In this document: positions 35,717 to 43,842 of the stretch, one piece after another
Layout: each line of letters opens with the position of its first letter
How positions within the stretch are numbered: the stretch's first letter is position 1
Assembly: GCA_963510375.1 (NCBI GenBank)
Contig: CAUPES010000006.1
Span: 32,218 to 96,217, forward strand
Direction: 5' to 3'
DNA from: Fastidiosipila sp963510375
Lineage (GTDB): Bacteria; Bacillota; Clostridia; Saccharofermentanales; Fastidiosipilaceae
DNA: 64,000 bases
Made by a program: the position numbers and the translations under genes
Notes under the pieces: generated by a model
The model's database searches: none
What the model was told of the DNA's origin: nothing
The model's input: only the letters and a program-made list of their open reading frames with translations

Positions 35717-37438
35717 CTATACATTCAGAGCTTTAATCTGTTCTAACAACTCTGACGTTGTGATTGCAATTGAATCAAGATCTTGAAAATCTTGGGCAAT
35801 CTTACAACTATCTGTAGTATAGAAGAAGTTGTCAGCGAAAAATCTGTGTGGCTCAGCATGACTGACGATTTCTCCTTGGAAAATTAAGGCACATGAATCA
35901 GCTATTTTGCTAGCAAATTCTAAGTCGTGTGACACTGCTAAAATAGTTAGTCCTTTACTTCTTAAACGTTCCAAAATCTTATTCAAATGTTCAATATCAT
36001 TATATGCTAAGTTATTGCTGGGTTCATCAAGCAGCAACAATTGTGGTTTGTTCAGGAGAATCAAGGCAAGAGCAGCACGTTGCAGCTCACCACCACTTAA
36101 ATCTCCAGGATTGAAATCCAATCTCTCACCTAAACCGAAGTTTATTAATAAAGATTCTGGATTGAATTTTTCTAATTCTATAGCAAATATATCTGCTAAA
36201 TATGGGATATCCTCTTTAGAAATACTTGCAAAAGCCAATTTAATCTCATCAAGTACAGTATTCGCACTAAAAAGTAAACGAGTATTTTGTGGTAAGTAGG
36301 CTATGCGAGGTCGTTTAGAAATTTTCTTTGCTAATGAAAAATTTTCTCCAGTATTAATCTTAATACTGCCTGAGTATTTTAGTTGGTCAACTATACATTT
36401 AAGCAAGGTACTCTTACCACTACCGTTACCACCTAAGATGAAACAAATTGACTCCGTTGGTACATCTAAATTTAGATGGTCGAGAATATTTTCGCCCACT
36501 TTTTTATATTTAAATTGTAAGTCTTTAATTTCTAGTAAGTTTTCGCTAGAGGAACTACGGTTATCATTATTTTTAGCATTTGATCCAGAAGGCAAATTTT
36601 TCAAAGAAGGCAAATTTTTACCAACAAGAGCGTTACTCAAATCGTTGCGACTTTTGACGTTGTCAGTTGAAATTTCGCCAAGTTGGTAACTTACTTGAGA
36701 AGCAGTTGGTAACGCTGCTATTTCTTCTGGATAGTCAGAATAAATGAAGTTAATAAAATCACTATTGCTATTGAAGTTTCTTAGAGCTTGATTATTTAAA
36801 TAGTAAATTTTATTTGCCAAATTTAAGGTGTTTTCCCAATTATGTGATGAGAGAAGGATAGTAGTACCCATTTCTACATTTATTCTCTGCAAGATATTTA
36901 AGAAACTCACTCTAGTTACTGGATCTAGGTTAGAATCTGCCTCATCAAGTACCAGAAATTCAGGCTTAAGAACCATAGCTGAAGCTAGGTTGAGGATTTG
37001 CTTTTGTCCGCCAGATAACTCATTGGTTTTTTGCCAGAACCACTCTTGTATACCAAAGAAGTTTGCAACCTCCGCAATACGTAAGCGCATTTTATCGGCA
37101 GGCATACCTAGTTGCTCCAAGGAAAAAGCCAATTCTTGCCAGACAGATTCACTGACAATTTGCTCATCTGGATTCTGGGAAACATAGGCAATATTCTTGA
37201 CATGTTCATAAGGAGAAAGACTATCCAGACTTTGTCCCTTGTATAAAATCTCACCGCTAGCATTACCATAAGGAGCTAGTTTATAAATTAAATGTTTCAT
37301 TAGACAACTTTTACCAGATCCACTAGGCCCCAATAACAGGGCAAAATCTCCAGACTCGAGTTGCATATTAACGTTTTCCCAGAGAGGTGGGAAGTCTACA
37401 TAATTAAAGTTTAAATTTTTGATTTCTAAAATATTCAT
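35717..37438 (-). CDS. ECF transporter fused double ATPase (EcfA-EcfA')
   Basis: The 573-residue protein joins two ABC ATPase domains. The N-terminal half has Walker A LLGPSGSGKSC, the LSGGQKQI signature and LVLDEAD; the C-terminal half has GGNGSGKST, LSGGELQR and LLLDEPS. A Ser/Asn-rich linker of about 70 residues lies between them. In ECF transporters two such ATPases power the T-S complex; here they are fused, as in some YkoD/EcfAA' systems. The N-terminal Walker B ends in DEAD instead of DEPS but keeps the key glutamate. The start at 37438 has AGGAAA; the further upstream TTG at 37495 is unlikely. Three TTACCAAC copies fall in the linker codons. Confidence 0.92.
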   Translation of the reverse strand: MNILEIKNLNFNYVDFPPLWENVNMQLESGDFALLLGPSGSGKSCLMKHLIYKLAPYGNASGEILYKGQSLDSLSPYEHVKNIAYVSQNPDEQIVSESVWQELAFSLEQLGMPADKMRLRIAEVANFFGIQEWFWQKTNELSGGQKQILNLASAMVLKPEFLVLDEADSNLDPVTRVSFLNILQRINVEMGTTILLSSHNWENTLNLANKIYYLNNQALRNFNSNSDFINFIYSDYPEEIAALPTASQVSYQLGEISTDNVKSRNDLSNALVGKNLPSLKNLPSGSNAKNNDNRSSSSENLLEIKDLQFKYKKVGENILDHLNLDVPTESICFILGGNGSGKSTLLKCIVDQLKYSGSIKINTGENFSLAKKISKRPRIAYLPQNTRLLFSANTVLDEIKLAFASISKEDIPYLADIFAIELEKFNPESLLINFGLGERLDFNPGDLSGGELQRAALALILLNKPQLLLLDEPSNNLAYNDIEHLNKILERLRSKGLTILAVSHDLEFASKIADSCALIFQGEIVSHAEPHRFFADNFFYTTDSCKIAQDFQDLDSIAITTSELLEQIKALNV

Positions 37439-37508
37439 GTCATTTATTTCCTGTTGTTGTTTTATTTTATTATTTATATTTTGCGTCGTTTTCAAATTCA
37501 GTTAAATA

Positions 37509-38390
37509 TTAATAATCTTTCATATCCACAATTAGCGGTAAAAAAGCGACTATAGCTAGCAATATTAACATGATAAAGTTAAAACCTTGCCATTCAGGCA
37601 CATATGTAAAAGGATAATAAATAAAATCCAAATACCCTTTTGTCCTCATAACAATGTATCCAGTCATTGCAGCTGCAATTATTGTCAAAAGGATTGAATC
37701 GCTTTTATGCCATTTATATAGCTTATATGATGTCTTATTGTCAGAAATACCTAAACCCCTAGCTTGCATGTACTGCGCTGTATTGATGCTACTTTCTAGC
37801 GCCCATGAACTTAATTTAGCTAATACATTAGCCGTGTTAGAGAATTTGGCTTTTATACCTAATTTTTTGTCTTCATTACTTAATTTGTTGACTATTATTA
37901 ACTCTCTTGCTTGATTTAAATAGTGAGGGAAAAACTTGAATACCAATGTGAGTAAGAGAGCAAAGCCTGGAAATAGTCCCTTGAATAAAAATAAAAGGTT
38001 GTTCGTACTAATGTGTTCGTTTAAATGCTTGATCCAAAGTACGCATAAACCAAGCCTAAAACCACCCTGAGCTCCATCAATTACAGAGTCGAGTGTGAAA
38101 TAGTTTCCGTTAGATAATCTAAATAAATTGATAAATCCATAATGTCTAAACATTGAATTTATAGTCGCTGTAAATAGCATAAAAATAAAAGGTAGGAGAT
38201 AGGTGAGGATTTTTTTGTGAAATAAATATTCTCCCATAAGATAGTCTCGATAAATTAAAGATGCGGTCACAGCAATATAAAGTATAAGCAACTCTAGTGG
38301 ATGCTTTACTAAAATAATAAGGCTTAGAACTAGCAAGTAATATGCTAGTCCTAAACCTGGATAAAGTTTTTCGAAATTTGTTTGTTTCAA
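37509..38390 (-). CDS. ECF transporter T component (EcfT/CbiQ family)
   Basis: The 293-residue protein has about six membrane helices and the coupling-helix motif ARG in QYMQARGLG (210-212), which docks the ATPase. EcfT links the S subunit to the ATPases. It follows the DUF4430/beta-propeller gene by 42 bases and precedes the ATPase by about 70, within the riboswitch operon. Only one ARG motif is obvious; the second coupling helix near SSWALESS is variant. Confidence 0.9.
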   Translation of the reverse strand: MKQTNFEKLYPGLGLAYYLLVLSLIILVKHPLELLILYIAVTASLIYRDYLMGEYLFHKKILTYLLPFIFMLFTATINSMFRHYGFINLFRLSNGNYFTLDSVIDGAQGGFRLGLCVLWIKHLNEHISTNNLLFLFKGLFPGFALLLTLVFKFFPHYLNQARELIIVNKLSNEDKKLGIKAKFSNTANVLAKLSSWALESSINTAQYMQARGLGISDNKTSYKLYKWHKSDSILLTIIAAAMTGYIVMRTKGYLDFIYYPFTYVPEWQGFNFIMLILLAIVAFLPLIVDMKDY

Positions 38391-38432
38391 AATATCTTAC
38401 TTTCTAGAATTCTAATTTTAACACTAAAATTC

Positions 38433-41408
38433 TTAGATGAGATCTTGCTCCTCATCTTTGTTTCTTAATTTGCAAATCGCTATTGCCAACGCAATTAAAG
38501 CTGTTGCAGCAATGACGCTGGATTGTGATCCTGTTTTTCCTAAATTTGTCTTTGATTCAGTTTTGTTTGTGCTTGTTGACTTAGTTGTACTTGTTGTAGC
38601 AGTTGTGTCATTAGCACTTGTTGACTTAGCTGTACTTGTTGTAGCAGTTGTGTCGCTAGCACTTGTTGATGTAGAAGTTGTAGAAGTTGAGCTGCTTGAT
38701 TCTGTGGTTTTACCTGTTTCAGTGTTAGATTTAGCTGCAACTTTTCCTAAGCCAAATAGTGATAGATGATTGACATCAAATGTAATAATTTTACCCTTGG
38801 CATCTTCTGTAACTTTGTAGTTAACTTTTTCAAGTCTTCTTACACCATTTTCAATTATCTCATGAACCAAGACCGTGTCTTTGTCAAGTTCAACACTTGG
38901 TCTGAGGCTAACTGTTAAAGTTGAGCCTGGTTGTACTTTTTTGCCTACAGAAGTAGTTAAGTTAATATCAAATACTTCTGAGAAGATATATTGATCACTT
39001 TCTAAAGCTTTTGGATCTTTTCTATCTGCTGTTAATATTAGCTCTTCTGCTGGTTTAGCTTTTAATGTAGCTTTTAAGTCTAAATTATTTTCTTTAGATT
39101 TTGTTTTTAGAATGTAAGCTTTCTCTGCGTCTTTACCATTTTGCTCGTTATCTGAACCTTGGTCTGGCTCAGGAGTAGGAGTAGGTTTAGGTGTTGGTTC
39201 AGGCTGAGGTTGTGGAGTTGGTTCTGGTGTTGGAGTAGGCTCCGGAAGCTCAGGTTGTTTACCTTTAATAGCAAATAGATAACCATTATCTAGTGAGAAG
39301 TATACGACACCATCTTCACCCATAAATACAGAGTTTCTAGTATATTGACGAAGATTTTGCTCTGGTTGGTATACTACGTTAGGTTCTTCATTTTCAGTTT
39401 TTTCTGCATTATCAATGAATCCATATAAGATACCATCATTATTATTTACTGTGAAAAATACATAAGCATCTTTACCATGTTTTACCAAGAGTGGAGAGCC
39501 TGCTATTTGAGAATATTTCTTGTTCACATTAATTTCTCTAATCAAAGAGCCATCTTTAGTATTGAAGACTTTAATCTTAGCCTTATCAGTTCCAAGGTAA
39601 AGTCTATCGTCACTAATTACGGGAGTCGATACAGATCTTTCGCCAAAATCTACAGTGTACTTTTCAGCAATTTTGCCAGCAGAAGATACAGTAAATTTGA
39701 TTAGTTTTCCTGAACCAGTAGCTACATAATACTCATCATTGTAGCGAACTACTGTTGAGCGAATTTCTGTATCAGTCTTGTGCTGATCTAACATTTCACC
39801 AGTATTTACATCAAATACCATTATTCCTTGAGCATCACTACCTGTAATAAAGTAATTACCTGAGATAATACCACCTGAGAAATAGAATCCACCAATGATA
39901 TCTTTTTTCCAGATAACTTCACCGGTATTAGCGTTCAAAGCTACCAATGGAGCAGGATTGTCTTTTTTATTACTGAAGTGAAGTCCAGAATAAATTAACT
40001 TTCCGTCAACATATGTCAATGGAGTTTGAGATTGTAAGTTTTTGTTACCTGTATCGTATAGCCATGAACCAGGAATTTCATCAAAACTCTTTTGATCTTT
40101 CCAAAGGCTGTATGGGAAAGAAACAACTTTTCCTGAATCTAATGGTAAGAAAATTCTTCCTTCAGCATATAGAGGTGCTGTACTGGAAAAACCTAAACCA
40201 TTTGGTAAATCCAAAGTTCTTAGGATATTTCCACTATGTGGGTCTATTGCAAGCAGTTGACCAGCCTGACCCTTGTCAATAATAAATACATATTCATTGT
40301 TTACAAAGATTCCTTGACCAGGAGCTTTAGAAAATCTAGCCCCTGCATCTGCAAATTTATTAGCGAATACTTTTTCAACAGTACCTTTTAGTAAAGGAGA
40401 ATCAGCTGCAGAGTTTCTAACAGCATTGTTATCCGAATTACCACGGAAGTTAGACCAACTGGAAGGGAGTTTATCAAACTCTACATTACCTAAAGGCTTG
40501 TTTGGCTTAGTAGATGGGTCTTCAACGACAAAATTAATGCTGATTTCATCACCTGGCTTAACTTCAGTCGCTAGACCTTTTTCTGGTTTTTTACCGTTAA
40601 GAGTTACAACCCAACCTATTGTTTTTTTACCTGCAACAGAGGTATCTTTTGAGACACCTGAAATAGCAGTAATAAATGCAGTTTCAAGATTATGGACACC
40701 ATTTATAGCAATTCCATTTTGTTTATCATTCTTGATAGCATAAGTTATTAAAGAGCTGAAAATGGTATCGCCTTCGTTATATTCGATTACTGATTTGTTG
40801 TTCTTGGCAAGATATGGACCTTCCCAAGCAGCTCCTTGAGCCTTGCTTACAGCATCATTACGAATTTCTACAGTAGTAGTTTCTGCTACAGCATCATCTT
40901 CAAGCGAAGGCATTTTCATGTAGTCTACAGCATAGAAGAAACGAATTTTATCTCCAGCTGCTAAAGTGTAAGCAGATATACCTACATTTGCCATATCTCC
41001 ATTAATTGTGTACATCCAGCCAGAGTTTTTTCCTGCATCAAATTGGTTAAGATTATTAACCCCTTTAATGTATAAACCGTATTGAGAGTCTTCGGCATCA
41101 TAAGTGATATTATTTTTGTCCAAGTAAGCTTTAACTACGTCCCAAGCAGAGCTTCCTTCCTTTACAGAAATTTTCTCGGATTTTGCTAAATAGCCAGACT
41201 CTGGAACTTTTTTAAGAACATCTTCAGAAATAGAATCTTTGTTTCTAAGGATATCTCTGAAGTCAATACTTAACTCTGCCTCGATAGTGCTTTGTTTTTC
41301 TGTAGTTTCAGCCACCAAACCTTGCGGCATAACTGCAGTGAAACTAAGGAGCAGAACTAACAATAAATTTAGCAGCTTAATGCTACTTCTTTTGTTTTGC
41401 TTTTGCAT
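38433..41408 (-). CDS. Secreted DUF4430/beta-propeller surface protein with LGKTG anchor
   Basis: The 991-residue protein has a signal peptide (1-33) and two DUF4430 (transcobalamin C-terminal-like) domains (about 70-157 and 175-302, the first ending GWMYTINGDMANVG). A PQQ-like beta-propeller follows (about 350-725, repeats with D-x-G-T/E-I-x-W), then a Pro/Glu/Gln-rich spacer (726-758), a further domain (765-900) and a Thr/Ser-rich stretch. The C-terminal sorting-like signal is LGKTG (956-960), a hydrophobic helix and positive residues. It probably captures corrinoid at the cell surface for the ECF importer encoded downstream. LGKTG differs from LPXTG, so sortase use is uncertain. Confidence 0.85.
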   Translation of the reverse strand: MQKQNKRSSIKLLNLLLVLLLSFTAVMPQGLVAETTEKQSTIEAELSIDFRDILRNKDSISEDVLKKVPESGYLAKSEKISVKEGSSAWDVVKAYLDKNNITYDAEDSQYGLYIKGVNNLNQFDAGKNSGWMYTINGDMANVGISAYTLAAGDKIRFFYAVDYMKMPSLEDDAVAETTTVEIRNDAVSKAQGAAWEGPYLAKNNKSVIEYNEGDTIFSSLITYAIKNDKQNGIAINGVHNLETAFITAISGVSKDTSVAGKKTIGWVVTLNGKKPEKGLATEVKPGDEISINFVVEDPSTKPNKPLGNVEFDKLPSSWSNFRGNSDNNAVRNSAADSPLLKGTVEKVFANKFADAGARFSKAPGQGIFVNNEYVFIIDKGQAGQLLAIDPHSGNILRTLDLPNGLGFSSTAPLYAEGRIFLPLDSGKVVSFPYSLWKDQKSFDEIPGSWLYDTGNKNLQSQTPLTYVDGKLIYSGLHFSNKKDNPAPLVALNANTGEVIWKKDIIGGFYFSGGIISGNYFITGSDAQGIMVFDVNTGEMLDQHKTDTEIRSTVVRYNDEYYVATGSGKLIKFTVSSAGKIAEKYTVDFGERSVSTPVISDDRLYLGTDKAKIKVFNTKDGSLIREINVNKKYSQIAGSPLLVKHGKDAYVFFTVNNNDGILYGFIDNAEKTENEEPNVVYQPEQNLRQYTRNSVFMGEDGVVYFSLDNGYLFAIKGKQPELPEPTPTPEPTPQPQPEPTPKPTPTPEPDQGSDNEQNGKDAEKAYILKTKSKENNLDLKATLKAKPAEELILTADRKDPKALESDQYIFSEVFDINLTTSVGKKVQPGSTLTVSLRPSVELDKDTVLVHEIIENGVRRLEKVNYKVTEDAKGKIITFDVNHLSLFGLGKVAAKSNTETGKTTESSSSTSTTSTSTSASDTTATTSTAKSTSANDTTATTSTTKSTSTNKTESKTNLGKTGSQSSVIAATALIALAIAICKLRNKDEEQDLI

Positions 41409-41611
41409 AAACTTTCCTTTCTTTTCTTTATTTCTTTTCTTTCTTCGTCTTTCTCGAAGAGAACTTCCAAACTTAACCTAGTTGCTGAAGCAATTAATTT
41501 GAAAGAGGGTCGTAATCTAATTTTGCGCATTATAGATATGTGTTACTAATTAAATAGGTTAAAAATCTCGCTATTTGAAACCACCAGAATAAAATTTATC
41601 TAGTATTAGTT

Positions 41612-42589
41612 TTATTTTGTGTAATCAACTGTGTAGAAAAGTAGGATACTATCTCCATCTTTCAGCTTATAACTTCCAACTCCATAATTAGGGAGAACAC
41701 CATTAACTTTGTACATCCAGCCGGAATTTTTGCCTGCATCAAATTCATAAATATTATTAATTCCAGCTATATATGCCCCAAATTGATGGTCTTGAATATC
41801 GTAGTGAATATTATTCTTATTTAGATAATCCTTTAAAACTTCAAGAACAGTAGTGCCTTCTTTAACTTCGACATTGTAACCATTGGCAAGGTAACCACTT
41901 TCTGGAACTAATAGTTTTTGTTGATGCTCTGGAAGAGCGTTAGGATTAGTTTTTAAGGACTGTAAACTTATAGTCAAGCTGACAGATATAGTTTCTTTCT
42001 TAGTAGTTGGTGCGGTTGTTGAAGTTGTAGGTACTGGAGTAGGACTTGGTATTCGAGTAGGGGTAGGCTTTGCTGTAGTCTTTTGAGTAGCCCTTGAGGT
42101 AACTTTTGCAGTAGGTCTTTGCGTAGCCTTAGTTGTGGCTGCCTTTTGGGTTTGTGCTTGTGTCTTGAATGCTGCTGTTGTTTTTGCAGGCTTATTAGCC
42201 TGAGTTTGTTTGGCAGTCTCTTGATTATTTTTGTTCGTTAAATTAGCACTTTTTGTAGTTGTTGACTTGTTAAAATTTTTCGAATCACCTTGAGCTTTGT
42301 TCGAAGTACTTGAACTGGATTGACTAACTTGATTTTTAGAAGTTTTAAGAGCTAATTCGCTATCTTTTTTTCTATCATTTTTGCCAGGTTTCTTAGAATC
42401 TTCGGTTTTACTTATTGAAGTAACGTTAGAATTTAACAACGTAGCCGTAGTTGACTCAGTGACTTCTCTTTCACGATTACATGCAACTGATAAAGTTAAA
42501 GGCAAGGTCAATAAAAGCGCCAAAACTCTCTTGTTTAAATTACGTTTCTTACCATTGTCATTAAAATTAATAAAGATATTTTTTAGCAT
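41612..42589 (-). CDS. DUF4430 lipoprotein, first gene of the cobalamin operon
   Basis: The 325-residue protein has a signal peptide ending in a possible lipobox SVAC (C37), a Lys/Thr/Ala/Pro-rich spacer (40-205), and a C-terminal DUF4430 domain (about 205-325) with LLVPESGYLANG and FDAGKNSGWMYKVNG. The latter is nearly identical to the equivalent stretch of the next gene. DUF4430 is related to the C-terminal domain of vertebrate transcobalamin and intrinsic factor, so cobalamin binding is a reasonable inference. I use the ATG at 42589 with TTGGAGG seven bases upstream; the in-frame ATG at 42608-42610 lies before that site. The riboswitch is upstream. Confidence 0.85.
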   Translation of the reverse strand: MLKNIFINFNDNGKKRNLNKRVLALLLTLPLTLSVACNREREVTESTTATLLNSNVTSISKTEDSKKPGKNDRKKDSELALKTSKNQVSQSSSSTSNKAQGDSKNFNKSTTTKSANLTNKNNQETAKQTQANKPAKTTAAFKTQAQTQKAATTKATQRPTAKVTSRATQKTTAKPTPTRIPSPTPVPTTSTTAPTTKKETISVSLTISLQSLKTNPNALPEHQQKLLVPESGYLANGYNVEVKEGTTVLEVLKDYLNKNNIHYDIQDHQFGAYIAGINNIYEFDAGKNSGWMYKVNGVLPNYGVGSYKLKDGDSILLFYTVDYTK

Positions 42590-43135
42590 AAAAAAACCTC
42601 CAACAAACATTTTCGGCTTGGGGAAGGTTGAAGATTATTTTCGTATTACTTTTATTAATTTTTCTAAAAAGCTGTTCTTGCTGAGTTTGTAGAGATTATT
42701 GAGACTTTTTGGAGTCATCAAACTATCTCATTTTATCTCATTCGTCTTTTTATAAAGTAATTACCAAGATGATCTTTATTGCGCACTTTCCCACCGAAAG
42801 AAATACCAACAGACTAGAGGCAGGTCTCCTGACTTCGTGAATACAATCTATGTCCTTCCCATCTTATTCAAGACAGTGGCTCTCATAGAAATAACACTTC
42901 ACAGTAGCGGGGGCTGTTACAGATTTTAACTGTATTCCCTATTATCCTAATTCCTTAAAAATTAGGCACCTAAAGCCTAGTAATGACTTGATTTTAGCAG
43001 ATGAGGTGATTTTTGCAAGAAATATTTAGAAGTTAAAGCGATTATTAAAAATAAATATTAAACATAGACAGAAGTTGACCTCAGAACAACTTTAATAAGC
43101 AATCCCGAGGCCAATTGTATTATGTTATCTTAAAA
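42590..43135 (-). other. Regulatory gap containing the cobalamin riboswitch
   Basis: The 546-base gap between the small membrane gene and the DUF4430 lipoprotein gene holds the riboswitch (42810-42978) and about 200 bases of downstream leader that lack a strong GC-rich terminator. A TTGGCCTC/GAGGTCAA stem (around 43082-43120) after the small membrane gene may end its transcript. Confidence 0.5.
42810..42978 (-). promoter_or_regulatory. Cobalamin riboswitch
   Basis: On the minus strand the conserved elements occur in order: a GGTGCC 5' region, AATAGGGAAT, CAGCCCCCGCTACTGT, GCCACTG, and the 3' signature GAAGTCAGGAGACCTGCC. This is the cobalamin (B12-box) aptamer. It lies about 220 bases before the DUF4430 lipoprotein start and should repress the transport operon when cobalamin is abundant. 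The platform could be translational because no clear terminator follows. Confidence 0.93.
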
Positions 43136-43351
43136 TTATTTTTCTCCTTTAAAAGTATCGTCCTCGTCATATTTACTTTGATTTTTCTTATCAATAATTC
43201 TCTTCAAGAAAAATACAACAATAGCGATTAAAATTAGTAAAACAGCGACGACTAATAAATGTGCGCTTTCCCCAGTTGTAGAAATAGTGATGATATCTGT
43301 GAAAACACTTAGTCCAGAAGTTAATAAAATCAATAATGCGTCAGCTAACAT
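43136..43351 (-). CDS. Small two-helix membrane protein, unknown
   Basis: The 71-residue protein has two hydrophobic segments (about 2-24 and 30-51) and a charged Lys/Asp/Glu tail. AAAGGAG lies before the ATG, which supports it as a real gene. I recognise no family. It lies upstream of the cobalamin riboswitch in the same direction but separately. Confidence 0.6.
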   Translation of the reverse strand: MLADALLILLTSGLSVFTDIITISTTGESAHLLVVAVLLILIAIVVFFLKRIIDKKNQSKYDEDDTFKGEK

Positions 43352-43648
43352 AAAAATTCTCCTTTAATAATTCATTTCATCTATTTTTCTTTTTGTGAGT
43401 AGAAAATATCATACTCACGCCAGAATTTTAACAAATTGTGAATGAAAAGTAAACTAGAGAGCCTTCTAAGCTAGTTTTAAATTAACTTCTGAATTTCAGG
43501 AATTAAAAAAGCACCTACAAGTTAGTAAGTGCTTAAAACTTTTAACATTTAGTGAACCTATGTCTTTTATTTTCATTGGCATTGTATATTATCTTTAAGT
43601 TTTTTAGCCTGCTTTAAGTCTTTTTTTAATCTTTTTGTAAACTTTATT
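43352..43648 (-). other. Gap holding a terminator only
   Basis: This 297-base gap contains the hairpin at 43509-43534 and no other feature I can support. Confidence 0.5.
43509..43534 (-). terminator. Terminator downstream of the amylase/relB-remnant unit
   Basis: AAGCAC (43509-43514) and GTGCTT (43529-43534) form the stem. On the minus strand it is followed by TTTTTT. Confidence 0.75.
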
Positions 43649-43831
43649 TTATATTTCAAGAGCTTTCCTCAAATCATCCATATTATCGTAAGCTCTGACA
43701 TTCTTATCTTTTGCGATAATTCTTCCTTCTTCTATAGCTTTTATGGTGTCATCACTTGGAACATCCAGTTTTAAATCAAAAGGAATGGCACTTTCTCTAA
43801 TACTAGCCCCCAAGCAACATTGACTTGACAT
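43649..43831 (-). pseudogene. Truncated RelB/DinJ-type antitoxin
   Basis: The 60-codon frame encodes the C-terminal half of a RelB/DinJ antitoxin: IRESAIPFDLKLDVPSDDTIKAIEEGR and IAKDKNVRAYDNMDDLRKALE (given in parts). The N-terminal ribbon-helix-helix is missing; the reading frame starts 12 bases after the amylase stop with an unrelated MSSQCCLGAS. No YafQ/RelE toxin gene is next to it. It is most likely a remnant of a lost toxin-antitoxin pair. Confidence 0.75.
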
Positions 43832-43842
43832 GAATTTACCTA

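Noticed and set aside
38540..38769. Val/Leu-rich and Gln-rich frames over the end of the surface protein gene
   Set aside because: They are shadows of the Thr/Ser repeat region of the DUF4430/beta-propeller gene.
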